A stretch of DNA of 64,000 bases. Source: Phycicoccus sp. HDW14. GTDB taxonomy: Bacteria; Actinomycetota; Actinomycetes; Actinomycetales; Dermatophilaceae. Position 1 is the stretch's first letter, and every line of letters starts with the position of its first letter. The notes under the pieces were generated by a model, which worked only from the letters and a program-made list of their open reading frames with translations, was not told where the DNA came from and did no database searches. This document shows, piece after piece, positions 9,826 through 19,185 of this stretch. The stretch lies in the NCBI RefSeq assembly GCF_011383005.1, contig NZ_CP049935.1, positions 3,286,001-3,350,000 on the forward strand, written 5' to 3'. Position numbers and translations under genes: made by a program.

Positions 9826-10662
9826 TCACACCTGGCAGCCCGGGCACCAGAAGAGGTTGCGACCGGCCATCGACTCCTTGACGACGAGCTCGCCGCAGCG
9901 CGGGCAGGGCCGTCCGTGCCGCCGGTAGACCGCGTAGACGGGCCGGATGCGCCCGGTGCCGCCGTCGGCGAGCAGGGTCTCGGCGCGGTCGACGTCCCCG
10001 TCCGCGACGAGGATGCGGCCGGTGCGCACCCCGAGCGGCATGAGCCGGACGAGGTCGTCCCACACCTCGTGGACGAGACGGGTCGGCACCTCGCGGGCCG
10101 GGGTGTGCGGGTCCAGGGCGTGGCGGTGCAGCAGCTCGGCCCGGTAGACGTTGCCGACGCCGGCGACGAGGGTCTGGTCCATGAGGACGGCGCCGACGGC
10201 CCGGCGCGTGCGTCCGATCCGCTCGAGCACGGAGGCCGGCAACCGGTCCCCGCGCAGCGGGTCGGCGCCCAGACCGGCCTCCACCGTCGCCCACTCGGCC
10301 GGGGTGACCAGCTCGCAGACGATCGGCCCGCGCAGGTCCCCGACGTGCGTGCGGTTCACCATCCGCAGCCGCACCTGTCCGGTGAGCGGGAGGTCGGTCG
10401 GCGGCTCGCCGCGGTCGACCCGCCGGTGTCGACGCACCCCGAAGCGCCCGAACAGCCCGAGGTGCACGTGGACGACGCGTTCGCCCTCGACGTGGACCGC
10501 GAGGTGCTTGCCGTGCGCCTCCGCCGACTCGACGCGGGCTCCGTCGAGCACCGCCGCCGACTCCGCGAACCGCCCCTGGGGCGAGGAGAAGCGCACCGCC
10601 GTCCCGGCGAACGCCGCCTCGACGCGCTGCGCGAGCGCGTGGATCGTGTGGCCTTCGGGCAT
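9826..10662 (-). CDS. nei2: Fpg/Nei-family DNA glycosylase (Nei2-like)
   Basis: 278 aa. The start PEGHTIH with catalytic Pro2 and Glu3, the helix-two-turn-helix VGAVLMDQTLVAGVGNVYRAE, and the C-terminal zinc finger (CPRCG ... FWCPGCQ) identify a formamidopyrimidine/endonuclease VIII glycosylase-AP lyase for oxidised bases. PEGHT rather than PELPE points to the Nei branch, as in mycobacterial Nei2. The ATG at 10,662 is fixed by the need for Pro as residue 2. Convergent with the ABC-F gene and divergent from the DUF1801 gene. Confidence 0.9.
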   Translation of the reverse strand: MPEGHTIHALAQRVEAAFAGTAVRFSSPQGRFAESAAVLDGARVESAEAHGKHLAVHVEGERVVHVHLGLFGRFGVRRHRRVDRGEPPTDLPLTGQVRLRMVNRTHVGDLRGPIVCELVTPAEWATVEAGLGADPLRGDRLPASVLERIGRTRRAVGAVLMDQTLVAGVGNVYRAELLHRHALDPHTPAREVPTRLVHEVWDDLVRLMPLGVRTGRILVADGDVDRAETLLADGGTGRIRPVYAVYRRHGRPCPRCGELVVKESMAGRNLFWCPGCQV

Positions 10663-10780
10663 CGGCCCATCCTCGCCCGCGGGGCAGACAGCGGCGCGGG
10701 CGGACCCTGGGCTCGAGACCGGGCCTTGGCGCCGGGCCCGGGCGGCCTCTACGGTCGAGGCCATCGAGGAGGAGGTCGGC

Positions 10781-11209
10781 ATGGCGGGCGAGCAGCACGA
10801 CCGGAAGACGACGGCGACCGGCGGGGACGTCGAGGAGTTCGTCTCGGGCGTACGTGACGAGCGGCGGCGCGCGGACGCGCAGGAGGCGCTGGCCCTGCTC
10901 CGCGAGGTGACCGGGGCCGAACCGCGGATGTGGGGGCCGAGCACCATCGGGTTCGGGCGTCAGCCCTACAGCACGGCCGACGGCAAGCAGCGCGAGTGGT
11001 TCGCCGTGGGACTGTCCCCGCGCAAGGCGGCGCTGACGCTCTACGGCCTGACCTACGACGGCAGCAACGACGACCTCCTGGGCCGGCTGGGCCCGCACAC
11101 CACCGGCAAGGGCTGCCTCTACGTCAAGCGGCTCGCCGACCTCGACCGCAACGTGCTCACCGAGCTCGTCGGGCGGGCCTGGGCGAGCAACCACGAGCCG
11201 GAGGGATGA
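10781..11209 (+). CDS. DUF1801 domain protein
   Basis: 142 aa. Contains DVEEFVSGV, MWGPSTIGFG, EWFAVGLSPRKAALTLYGL and HTTGKGCLYVKRLADLD, the pattern of DUF1801 (YdhG/YobI-like fold). Function unknown in the family. ATG at 10,781 follows GGAGGTCGGC. The stop overlaps the next start in ATGA, so the two genes are co-translated. Confidence 0.8.
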   Translation: MAGEQHDRKTTATGGDVEEFVSGVRDERRRADAQEALALLREVTGAEPRMWGPSTIGFGRQPYSTADGKQREWFAVGLSPRKAALTLYGLTYDGSNDDLLGRLGPHTTGKGCLYVKRLADLDRNVLTELVGRAWASNHEPEG

Positions 11210-11871
11210 ACCCGCCGCCGGGCGGGGCAGGCATCCCCGTCGACGCGCTCGACTTCTACGACGACCTCGCCGCCGAGAACACCCGGACGTGGTGGCAGGC
11301 GAACCGGGCGCGCTGGGAGGAGTCGGTGCGCGAGCCGATGGAGTGGCTCGTCGAGGCCCTGACCGACGAGTTCGGGGCGGCCCGGCTCTACCGGCCGCAC
11401 CGCGACGTGCGCTTCAGTGCCGACAAGTCGCCGTACAAGGACCACCAGGGCGCGCTGGCCGCGACCGTGCCCGGCGTCGGGTTCTACGTGCAGGTCTCGG
11501 CCGAGGGGCTGATGACCGGGGGCGGCTTCTACCCGAGCGGCCCGGACCAGACACCGCGCTACCGGGCGGCGGTCGACGCACCGGCCTCGGGCGGGGCCCT
11601 GCAGGCGGTGGTGGACCGCCTCGTCGCCTCGGGTTTCGAGATCGGCGGCGAGCAGGTGGCGACCCGGCCGCGCGGGGTGGCGGCCGACCACCCCCGCCTC
11701 GACCTGATGCGCCACAAGCACCTCATCGCGGCCCGCCGCCACGGGTCGCCGCCGTGGCTCGACACCCCCGAGGTGCTCGAGCGCGTGCGGGCCGACTGGC
11801 GGGCCGTGCGCCCGCTCGTCGACTGGCTGACCGAGCACGTCGGCGCCACGCAGGTACCGCGCGGGCGCTGA
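11206..11871 (+). CDS. DUF2461 (TIGR02453) protein
   Basis: 221 aa. Family features: DFYDDLAAENTRTWWQANR near the start, RPHRDVRFSADKSPYKDHQG, FYVQVSAEGLMTGGGFYPSG, and HPRLDLMRHKHLIAAR. These conserved blocks are typical of the family; its biochemical role is not established. Coupled to the upstream gene by ATGA and about 50 bases before the helicase. Confidence 0.84.
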   Translation: MNPPPGGAGIPVDALDFYDDLAAENTRTWWQANRARWEESVREPMEWLVEALTDEFGAARLYRPHRDVRFSADKSPYKDHQGALAATVPGVGFYVQVSAEGLMTGGGFYPSGPDQTPRYRAAVDAPASGGALQAVVDRLVASGFEIGGEQVATRPRGVAADHPRLDLMRHKHLIAARRHGSPPWLDTPEVLERVRADWRAVRPLVDWLTEHVGATQVPRGR

Positions 11872-11924
11872 CCGCGCGCCCGCCCGGTCGGCGCCGCCGC
11901 CGCCATGCGGGAGAATCGACCCCG

Positions 11925-14732
11925 ATGACGCTCACCGACCGCCTCACCGGCGACCCCACCGGCGACCCCACCGAGGCGGGCTCCGGGGCCGACGCCGCCC
12001 TCGACGTCTTCGTCGAGTGGGCCGGCGAGCGCGGCTTCGCCCTCTACCCGGCGCAGGAGGAGGCCGTGCTGGCGCTCGCCGAGGGCGCCCACGTCGTCCT
12101 CGCCACGCCCACCGGCTCCGGCAAGTCGCTCGTCGCCGTCGCCGCGCACGCGCAGGCCCTCGCCACCGGTCGCCGTTCCTGGTACACCGCGCCCATCAAG
12201 GCCCTGGTGTCCGAGAAGTTCTTCGCCCTCGTCGAGACCTTCGGGGCCGAGCAGGTCGGGATGCTCACCGGTGACGCGGCCGTGAACCCCGGCGCCCCCA
12301 TCATCTGCGCGACGGCCGAGGTCCTCGCGAACCACGCACTGCGGGAACGGGATGCGTCCGACATCGGGCTCGTCGTCATGGACGAGTTCCACTTCTACGG
12401 CGAGCCCGACCGCGGATGGGCGTGGCAGGTGCCGCTGCTGCTGCTGCCCGACACCCAGCTGCTGCTCATGTCGGCGACCCTCGGCGACACCACCGAGCTC
12501 GAGCGCGACCTCGGCCGCCGCACCGCCCGCGAGGTCGTGTCGGTCAAGGGCGTCGAGCGACCCGTCCCGCTCGAGCACGAGTGGGTCCTCACCGCGGTGC
12601 ACGAGACCATCGAGCTGCTGCTGCGCGACGACCGCGCGCCGGTGTACGTCGTCTCGTTCACGCAGTCCGGGGCCGTCGAGCAGGCCCAGGCCCTCATGTC
12701 GGTCGAGGTGGTGCCGTCGGCGCGCAAGGCGGCCATCAAGGAGGCGGTCGGCGGGTTCCGGTTCGGGAAGGGGTTCGGGCAGACGCTGCGCCGGCTCGTG
12801 CTGCACGGCATCGGCGTCCACCACGCGGGGATGCTGCCGAAGTACCGGCGCCTCGTCGAGACCCTCGCGCAGGCCGGTCTGCTCGCGGTCGTGTGCGGCA
12901 CCGACACCCTCGGCGTCGGCATCAACGTGCCCATCCGCACCGTCCTCTTCACGTCGCTGACGAAGTACGACGGGCGCAAGCAGCGGGTGCTGCGGGCGCG
13001 CGAGTTCCACCAGATCGCCGGACGGGCCGGGCGCGCGGGGTTCGACACCGTCGGCTACGTCGTCGTCCAGGCGCCCGAGCACGTCATCGAGAACTCCAAG
13101 GCACTCGCGAAGGCCGGCGGCGACCCGAAGAAGGAGCGGCGGGTCGTCCGCCGCAAGCCGCCCGAGGGTGTGCTGACGTACGCGCAGTCGACGTACGACC
13201 GGCTCGTCACGGCCGAGCCCGAGCCGCTGACCTCGAAGATGCGCGTCACGCACGCGATGGTGCTCAACGTCCTCGACCAGTGGGAGGGCCAGCAGGACGC
13301 GCTGCACACCCTCCTGCTCGACAACCACGAGGACGACGAGCGTCGCGAGCGGATGGTCGAGCGGGCCGTGCAGGTGCTCGGGTCGCTGCTGCGGGCCGGG
13401 GTGGTCGAGCCGGACGACGGCTCGGTCGTCGCCGACTGGCTTCCGCCCGAACCGGATCCGCCCGAGGCGCCTCCCGTGGAGGCGGCACCGGCGCCCGAGC
13501 CCGACCCGGCACCCGTCGGAGAAGGACTGGGCGCGCTGGGGGCAGCGCTGGCCGCCGCCGGCCTGGCCCCCACCCCCTCTGCATCGTCCGGCTCGTCCGG
13601 GTCGAGTGCGGAAACGGCTGCCCGGGCGACCGGCTCCGCACTCGACGCCGAGGACGCGGTGGAGGCATCCCCCCTCGAGCGGTTCCTTCGGCGCGAGGGG
13701 CGGCGGTACGAGGAGGGCCCGTTCCAGGTCGCGATGGACCTGCACGAGGGGTTCGCGCTCAACCAGGCGCTGTCGGCCTTCGCGCTGGCCGCCCTCGAGC
13801 TGCTCGACCGCGAGTCGCCCGACTACGCACTCGACGTCGTGAGCGTCATCGAGGCCACCCTCGACGACCCGCGCCCGGTGCTCATGGCCCAACAGTTCGA
13901 GGCGCGCGGCGAAGCCGTGGCGGCGATGAAGGCCGACGGCATGGAGTACGAGGAGCGGATGGACGCCCTCGAGGACGTCACGTGGCCCAAACCCCTCGCC
14001 GAGCTGCTCGAGCAGTCGCTGCGCACCTACCGGCAGCGCCATCCGTGGGTCGACCCGCGCGACCTGTCGCCCAAGTCCGTCGTGCGCGAGCTGTTCGAGC
14101 GGGCGATGACCTTCGGCGACTTCGTGGCCCACCACAAGCTGGCCCGCGCCGAGGGCGTCGTGCTGCGCTACCTCACCGACGCCTACCGCGCGCTGCGCTC
14201 GACGGTCCCGACCTCGGCGCGCACCGAGGAGCTCGACGACCTCGTCGAGTGGCTCGGCGAGGTGGTGCGGGGCACCGACTCCAGCCTCCTCGACGAGTGG
14301 GAGGCGCTGGCCAACCCATCGGACGCCGCCGACCCCGAGGTGCGACCCACGACCGAGGGCCGGGCGCTCTCCGCGAACCCGCGCGCGCTGCGGGTGATGG
14401 TGCGCCAGAGCATGTTCCGCAGGGTCGAGCTGCTGTCGCTCGGGAGGTACGAGGCCCTCGCGGCGATCGACGGCGGCCTGTCGGCGGAGCAGTGGCAGGA
14501 CGCCGCGGCCGGCTACCTCGCCGAGTACCGGCAGTTCTCGACCGGGCCGGCCGCCCGCGGGCCGGCGCTCTTCACGGTCGAGGAGGGCGACGGCCTCTGG
14601 CACGTCACCCAGGTGCTCGACGACGAGGACGGCGACCACGACTGGCGCCTGACGGCCGAGCTCGACCTCGCCGCCACCGACGAGGCCGGCGAGCCCGCCC
14701 TCGTCGTCACCGGCCTCGCGCCCCTGACCTGA
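11925..14732 (+). CDS. DEAD/DEAH-box helicase with DUF3516
   Basis: 935 aa superfamily II helicase. Seen: Walker A ATPTGSGKS, motif II MDEFH, motif III SATLGD, helicase C-terminal motif GTDTLGVGINVP, motif VI HQIAGRAGRAG. After a low-complexity Pro/Ala/Ser linker (around residues 505-570) comes the DUF3516 region (LFERAMTFGDFVAHHKLARAEG), found in actinobacterial Ski2-like helicases. Probably unwinds structured RNA or DNA; the substrate is not known. The linker contains an inverted repeat of the dispersed family (13,604-13,655). ATG at 11,925 preceded by a weak ribosome site. Confidence 0.9.
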   Translation: MTLTDRLTGDPTGDPTEAGSGADAALDVFVEWAGERGFALYPAQEEAVLALAEGAHVVLATPTGSGKSLVAVAAHAQALATGRRSWYTAPIKALVSEKFFALVETFGAEQVGMLTGDAAVNPGAPIICATAEVLANHALRERDASDIGLVVMDEFHFYGEPDRGWAWQVPLLLLPDTQLLLMSATLGDTTELERDLGRRTAREVVSVKGVERPVPLEHEWVLTAVHETIELLLRDDRAPVYVVSFTQSGAVEQAQALMSVEVVPSARKAAIKEAVGGFRFGKGFGQTLRRLVLHGIGVHHAGMLPKYRRLVETLAQAGLLAVVCGTDTLGVGINVPIRTVLFTSLTKYDGRKQRVLRAREFHQIAGRAGRAGFDTVGYVVVQAPEHVIENSKALAKAGGDPKKERRVVRRKPPEGVLTYAQSTYDRLVTAEPEPLTSKMRVTHAMVLNVLDQWEGQQDALHTLLLDNHEDDERRERMVERAVQVLGSLLRAGVVEPDDGSVVADWLPPEPDPPEAPPVEAAPAPEPDPAPVGEGLGALGAALAAAGLAPTPSASSGSSGSSAETAARATGSALDAEDAVEASPLERFLRREGRRYEEGPFQVAMDLHEGFALNQALSAFALAALELLDRESPDYALDVVSVIEATLDDPRPVLMAQQFEARGEAVAAMKADGMEYEERMDALEDVTWPKPLAELLEQSLRTYRQRHPWVDPRDLSPKSVVRELFERAMTFGDFVAHHKLARAEGVVLRYLTDAYRALRSTVPTSARTEELDDLVEWLGEVVRGTDSSLLDEWEALANPSDAADPEVRPTTEGRALSANPRALRVMVRQSMFRRVELLSLGRYEALAAIDGGLSAEQWQDAAAGYLAEYRQFSTGPAARGPALFTVEEGDGLWHVTQVLDDEDGDHDWRLTAELDLAATDEAGEPALVVTGLAPLT
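13604..13655. repeat. Dispersed inverted repeat inside the helicase linker, copy 2
   Basis: Within the helicase coding sequence, 12-bp arms GTCGAGTGCGGA and TCCGCACTCGAC face each other across about 22 nt. Position corresponds to the low-complexity linker (GSSGSSAETAARATGSALDAED), where an insertion would be tolerated. The arm sequence is close to copy 1 (TCGAG, GCGGAA). Confidence 0.55.
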
Positions 14733-14757
14733 GGGGACGCCGCCCCGACGCTCCATC

Positions 14758-14806
14758 GGGTCGAGGTATTCCGCCACCGCGAGACGGCAGCGGGATACCT
14801 CGAACC
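14758..14806. repeat. Dispersed inverted repeat, copy 3
   Basis: Arms 14,758-14,779 and 14,785-14,806 pair over about 22 bp with a few mismatches (GGNTCGAGGTAT, then CCGC). Lies 26 bases after the helicase stop and upstream of the symporter. Nearly the same arm core (TCGAGGTAT) as the copy at 37,458. It could terminate helicase transcription. Confidence 0.65.
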
Positions 14807-14933
14807 AGCCGTGACCGTCCCGGTGAGCGGAACTTTGTGTCCCAGCTCGCGAGAGCGGCGGGAATCGGTGCCGGTGGTGACGTGTTGGGCCCGGACGGAC
14901 CACCCCCTCAGACCCCTCCGGAAGGACCTCGCC

Positions 14934-16298
14934 GTGGCCTCGACCACCGCCACCGACCCGCGCCCCACCGACGACGGCACCCCGGACGGCCCCGCCCGCC
15001 GCCGCCTGCGCCTCCCGTTCTGGGCCCAGATCGTCGCCGGCCTCGTGCTCGGCGCGCTCCTCGGCTGGCTGGCCCGGGCCACCTCCTCCGACGGCCTGAC
15101 CACCACCCTGGACGTCATCGGCAGCAGCTTCGTCAGCCTGCTGCGCACCATCGTCGTGCCGCTCGTCTTCCTCGCCATCGTCGTCAGCGTCGCCCGGCTC
15201 CGCGACGTGACGAACGCCGCGCGCCTCGCGGGCCAGACCCTCCTGTGGTTCGCGATCACCGCGGCCATCGCGGTCGGCATCGGCATCACCATCGGCCTGG
15301 TCACCGACCCCGGGCTGCGCACGAGCGTCGACCGCTCGGCGGTGGCCGCCCCGGGCCACACCGGCGCGTGGACCGACTTCCTCCAGGGCATCGTCCCCGC
15401 GAACATCCTCGGCCTGCAGGGCAGCTCGGGCGACGACGGCTCGGTGAGCCTGGACTTCAACGTCCTCCAGATCGTCGTCATCGCCCTGCTCATCGGTGTC
15501 GCGGTGCTCAAGACCGGGAAGCGCGCCGAGCCGTTCGTCGCCTTCTCCGAGAGCTTCCTCGCCGTCGTGCAGACCGTGCTGTGGTGGGTCATCCGGCTCT
15601 CGCCGCTCGGGACGCTCGGCCTCATCGGCACCGCCGTCGCGACCTACGGCTGGGACCTGCTCGCCCCGCTCGCCGTCTTCACGATCGACGTCTACGTCGG
15701 GTGCGCCCTCGTCCTGCTCGTCGTCTACCCGCTCGTCCTGCGGGCCCACGGCCTGAGCCCGGCGAAGTTCTTCTCCGGCGCCTGGCCGGCCCTCCAGCTG
15801 GCGTTCGTGTCGCGCAGCTCGGTCGGCACGATGCCGGTCACCCAGTACGTCACGACGCGCAACCTCGGCGTCCCGCGCGAGTACGCCTCGTTCTCGGTGC
15901 CGCTCGGCGCGACGACGAAGATGGACGGCTGCGCCGCGATCTACCCGGCCCTGGCCGCGATCTTCGTCGCGCAGTTCTTCGGGGTCGACCTCGGCGTCAC
16001 CGACTACCTGCTCATCGCCTTCGTGTCGGTCGTCGGCTCGGCGGCCACGGCGGGCCTCACCGGCGCGGTGGTCATGCTGACCCTCACGCTGTCGACGCTC
16101 GGGCTGCCGCTCGAGGGCGTCGGGCTGCTGCTCGCCATCGACCCCGTCCTCGACATGATGCGGACGATGACGAACGTCGCCGGCCAGGCGCTGGTGCCGA
16201 CCGTCGTCGCCAAGCGCGAGGGCATCCTCGACGAGGCCGTCTACGCGGGCGACCGCTCGCGCGACCCCGTGGGCGACGCCGCCCTCGCCGCCGCCTGA
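14934..16298 (+). CDS. Dicarboxylate/amino acid:cation symporter (DAACS)
   Basis: 454 aa inner-membrane carrier of the GltP/DctA family, which imports C4-dicarboxylates or glutamate with sodium or protons. Seen: about eight hydrophobic helices starting at FWAQIVAGLVLGALLGW, the serine-rich hairpin SRSSVGTMPVT, the conserved SVPLGATTKMDGCA (family NMDGT-type motif, here KMDG), and the second re-entrant region SAATAGLTG followed by DPVLDMMRTMTNVAGQA. The Asp and Asn in the last motif bind substrate in characterised members. GTG start at 14,934 with GGAAGGA upstream; an in-frame start at 14,811 would add an unlikely tail. Followed by a strong terminator. Confidence 0.9.
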   Translation: MASTTATDPRPTDDGTPDGPARRRLRLPFWAQIVAGLVLGALLGWLARATSSDGLTTTLDVIGSSFVSLLRTIVVPLVFLAIVVSVARLRDVTNAARLAGQTLLWFAITAAIAVGIGITIGLVTDPGLRTSVDRSAVAAPGHTGAWTDFLQGIVPANILGLQGSSGDDGSVSLDFNVLQIVVIALLIGVAVLKTGKRAEPFVAFSESFLAVVQTVLWWVIRLSPLGTLGLIGTAVATYGWDLLAPLAVFTIDVYVGCALVLLVVYPLVLRAHGLSPAKFFSGAWPALQLAFVSRSSVGTMPVTQYVTTRNLGVPREYASFSVPLGATTKMDGCAAIYPALAAIFVAQFFGVDLGVTDYLLIAFVSVVGSAATAGLTGAVVMLTLTLSTLGLPLEGVGLLLAIDPVLDMMRTMTNVAGQALVPTVVAKREGILDEAVYAGDRSRDPVGDAALAAA

Positions 16299-16320
16299 TC
16301 TCCGGGCACCACCGGAGCGC

Positions 16321-16378
16321 CTCGGTGGGAGGGTCGACCGGGTCGAGACCCGGTCGACCCTCCCCGGGCGTCACCGAG
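16321..16378 (+). terminator. Strong terminator after the symporter
   Basis: A perfect 18-bp stem (16,327-16,344 with 16,347-16,364, only two bases between the arms) is framed by a second short stem (CTCGGTG with CACCGAG). It starts 22 bases past the symporter stop. Confidence 0.75.
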
Positions 16379-16481
16379 ACAGGCAACCGGCGACGACTCC
16401 GGACGCCGTGCGCTGGGCCTGCGGAGGTATCACCGCGGACGGCCCTCCCTCCTCGTTCTCGACCGGTGAGAGGAGACGGCC

Positions 16482-18421
16482 ATGAACGGCATCGTGGGGG
16501 CGGTCGGTGACGCGGGGCGGCGCGACCTGTTCTACCTGGACGAGGACTTCCACCTGAAGCAGCGCACGTGGAACGGGCAGGAGTGGGTCATCCAGTGGAT
16601 CGACCACGGAGGCATCTTCACCTCGGTGCCGGCGGTGGTGTCCAGGGTCGACACCCACCGGCCGATCGTCGTCGGTGACCTGGGGGACCTCGAGGACCTG
16701 ACCGTCGACGAGTCGGCCGGTCCCGCGCCCGGCCACGGCCCGGGTCACGTCCCGCCGACGCACCTCCCGACGACGCCGCTCACGCCTGCCGGCGGGCTCG
16801 CCCCGCTCGAGCCGGCGCTCCCCACTCCCGCGCCCGTCGAGCCGGTGCCGGGCGGAGGTCCCGGCGTCGAGCCGTGGGTCGGGCACGGACCCTTCGGACC
16901 CGAGGTGACCGAGCAGCGCATCGACGTGTTCGGCCTGGGGCTCGACTACGCCATGTACACGAAGACCCTCTGGGGCGGGGCCGGCCGCCCGTCCGGCCCG
17001 TGGCGCCGTCTCGAGGGTGTGTTCACGAGCGCACCGGCCGCCATCTGGCTCGGCGACGAGCTGCACGTGCTCGGGCTCGGCGTCGACCTCGGCATGTACT
17101 GGCGGACCCGCACCCGGTCCGGATGGACCCCGGGATGGCAACGGGTGGGTGGGTACTTCAGCAGCCCTCCGGTCGTCGTGTCGTGGGGGCCCGGCCGTTT
17201 CGACGTGTTCGCGCGCGGGGCCGACTTCTCACTGCGCCGGCGCCGGTTCGAGAGCGGCGCGTGGGACCCCGAGTGGCAGAACCTCGGTGGCAACCTCGCG
17301 TCGGCACCGGCGGTCGCCAGCTGGGGCCCGGACCGACTCGACGTCGTCGCCGTCGGCCACCGCGACGGCGCCACGCCGGACGGCGGCCTCGTCCACCGCT
17401 GGTGGGACGGCGACATCTGGAACGACTGGGAGCAGATCGCCGGCCGCACGACCGGTGACGACGTCGCGTTCACCTCCGCGCCCGCCATCGCGACCCGAGG
17501 CCCGGGTCGTCTCGACGTCTGCGCCATCGACACCGCCGGCACGTTGCGGCACATCGCCTTCGGGGACGGCGCGTGGAGCGACCCGACGCCGGTCAGCCCG
17601 GTGCAGCAGATGCGCTCGACGCCGATGCTGCTCGCGACGGGCCCGGACGAGGTCGAGGTCATCACCCCCGGCGTCGACCGGAACCTGTGGCGCAAGACGC
17701 TCACCGCGGGCACCTGGGAGCCGCTCAACTTCTGGCAGCTCGGCGACCACGTGCGGCTCCCCTCGCAGTACCGGTTCTCGATCGACCTCGTCCGGGTCGA
17801 CACGGCCCGCTCGTTCAACAACGACACGGTGACCGGGCAGTGCACCCTGGCCGTCGGGAGCTGGCCCACGCGGACGGGCCGCGACGACTGGCCGTTGCGC
17901 ACCCGGACCCAGCGTCTGGGGAAGATGGGCGGCACGTCGCCCGACGAGGGGCAGACCAACCTCCTGAGCCTCGACCCGGTGACCATCGAGCTCCACGAGT
18001 CGGCCGCCTTCGGGTACACCTTCGTCAACAGCGACGAGCCCGAGGACGTCGTGTCCGCGGCCCTCCAGGGTCAGGCCGAGAAGCTCGCGGAGTGGTCCGG
18101 TCGCGCCTTCGTCAAGGCGGCCGCGGGCGGCGTGGGCCTGACGAAGGTGGAGGTCGGTGACCTCTCGGCGCCGATCACCGGACCACTCCTCGGACTGCTC
18201 GGGGGTGGTTCGGTGAGGTCCTGCGCGCGCTCGTCGAGGACGCGTGCGACGGGGCGGTCGCCGCCGAGAACTTCGTCCGCCGGGGCGACGAGCTGCACCG
18301 GGTGACGGCCGGCGGGCCGGTGACGATGCGCGTGCGCCACCACGGGAGCAACTCGCCGACGCTCTGCGGGGCGGAGTCGGACTACGTGGTGACGTGGACG
18401 ATCGCCCGGTCCCGGCTCTGA
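16482..18421 (+). CDS. PLL-like beta-propeller (lectin-fold) protein, unknown C-terminal domain (one frameshift)
   Basis: About 646 aa after restoring a base in the G run at 18,201-18,208. Residues about 130-430 form at least six repeats of roughly 45-50 aa of the type SAPAVASWGPDRLDVVAVG...LVHRWWDG, matching the DUF346/PLL fold of fucose-binding propeller lectins. A Pro/Gly-rich linker (about 80-130) separates an N-terminal half-repeat. The last 200 residues form a domain I do not recognise, with TVTGQCTLAVGSWP, an amphipathic segment and the restored C-terminal ending VTMRVRHHGSNSP, SDYVVTW. No signal peptide is visible, so export is uncertain. ATG at 16,482 follows GAGAGGAGACGG. Sugar binding is inferred only from the fold. 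Confidence 0.75.
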
Positions 18422-18429
18422 CCGAGGGG

Positions 18430-19020
18430 TCAGGGGCGGGCGTCGGGGCGGTCGGGTCGCGGGTGGCGTCGAGGGCCACGAGGAGGAGCATGACCACGCC
18501 GGTGAGGACCGCCGCGGCCGCCACGGGCACCGCACCGGCCACCACGCCGAGCAGCAGGCCCGCCAGGCCGATCGCCGCGAGGGTCAGGCCGAGGGTGGCG
18601 AAGACCGGGGCCCCGAACGCCCGGGCGAACGGGAGGAAGTGCAGCCCCACGCCGATGACGACGACGGCCGGCATCAGCTCGTGCCGGTCGAGCGCGTCGA
18701 GCACCCGGCGGCCCACGGCGAACAGCGCGAGCATCCCCAGCACCGACCCCACGTAGACCAGCCCGCGCCCCGGGCCGGCGGTCCCGCATCGGCCAACCGG
18801 CGCGGGCGCACGAGCACGGCCCACCCCAGACCAGCAGCGCCACGGCCCAGGCGACGACGGCGACGGTGGCCCACGGACCCGGCAGCACACCCCGGTTGGC
18901 GTGGACGAAGGCGCTGGCCCCCGCGGCCCCGATGACGGCACCGATGACCTGCGGGTGCATCAGGTGCGTGATGCCCCGGTGCGGACGCGTGGGCGCAGCG
19001 GTGCGCTCCGTGGTGGACAT
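18430..19020 (-). CDS. Membrane protein, about 195 aa (frameshifted)
   Basis: Hydrophobic protein starting MSTTERTAAPTRPHRG; the segments HPQVIGAVIGAAGASAFV, WATVAVVAWAVALLVWG, YVGSVLGMLALFAVGRRVLD, LMPAVVVIGVGLHFLPFA, FATLGLTLAAIGLAGLL and VAGAVPVAAAAVLTGVVMLLL form about six membrane helices. The order must be read across two breaks (about 18,770 and 18,815) and perhaps a third close to the end, so the C terminus (TGA at 18,430) is tentative. Family not recognised. Divergent from egtB. Confidence 0.6.
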   Translation of the reverse strand: MSTTERTAAPTRPHRGITHLMHPQVIGAVIGAAGASAFVHANRGVLPGPWATVAVVAWAVALLVWGGPCSCARAGWPMRDRRPGARAGLRGVGAGDARAVRRGPPGARRARPARADAGRRRHRRGAALPPVRPGVRGPGLRHPRPDPRGDRPGGPAARRGGRCGARGGRGGPHRRGHAPPRGPRRHPRPDRPDARP

Positions 19021-19185
19021 GTGTCGGTTCCTCCCCCTCGACGACCGGGCCACGGTACCCCGCGTGACAGGTGACGATCTCCTGACCATCCGGTATCGCT
19101 GCGTCACGCGGGCTGGTCGCTGTCGGTGCCGTGGGTGAGGATGGACGGACGCGCCCGACCGGCCGCGACCGAGAGGAGCACCGCC

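Noticed and set aside
11559-15749. 1396-codon minus-strand open frame opposite the helicase and symporter
   Set aside because: Composition is typical of an antisense frame in high-GC DNA; the plus strand carries intact helicase and transporter motifs.
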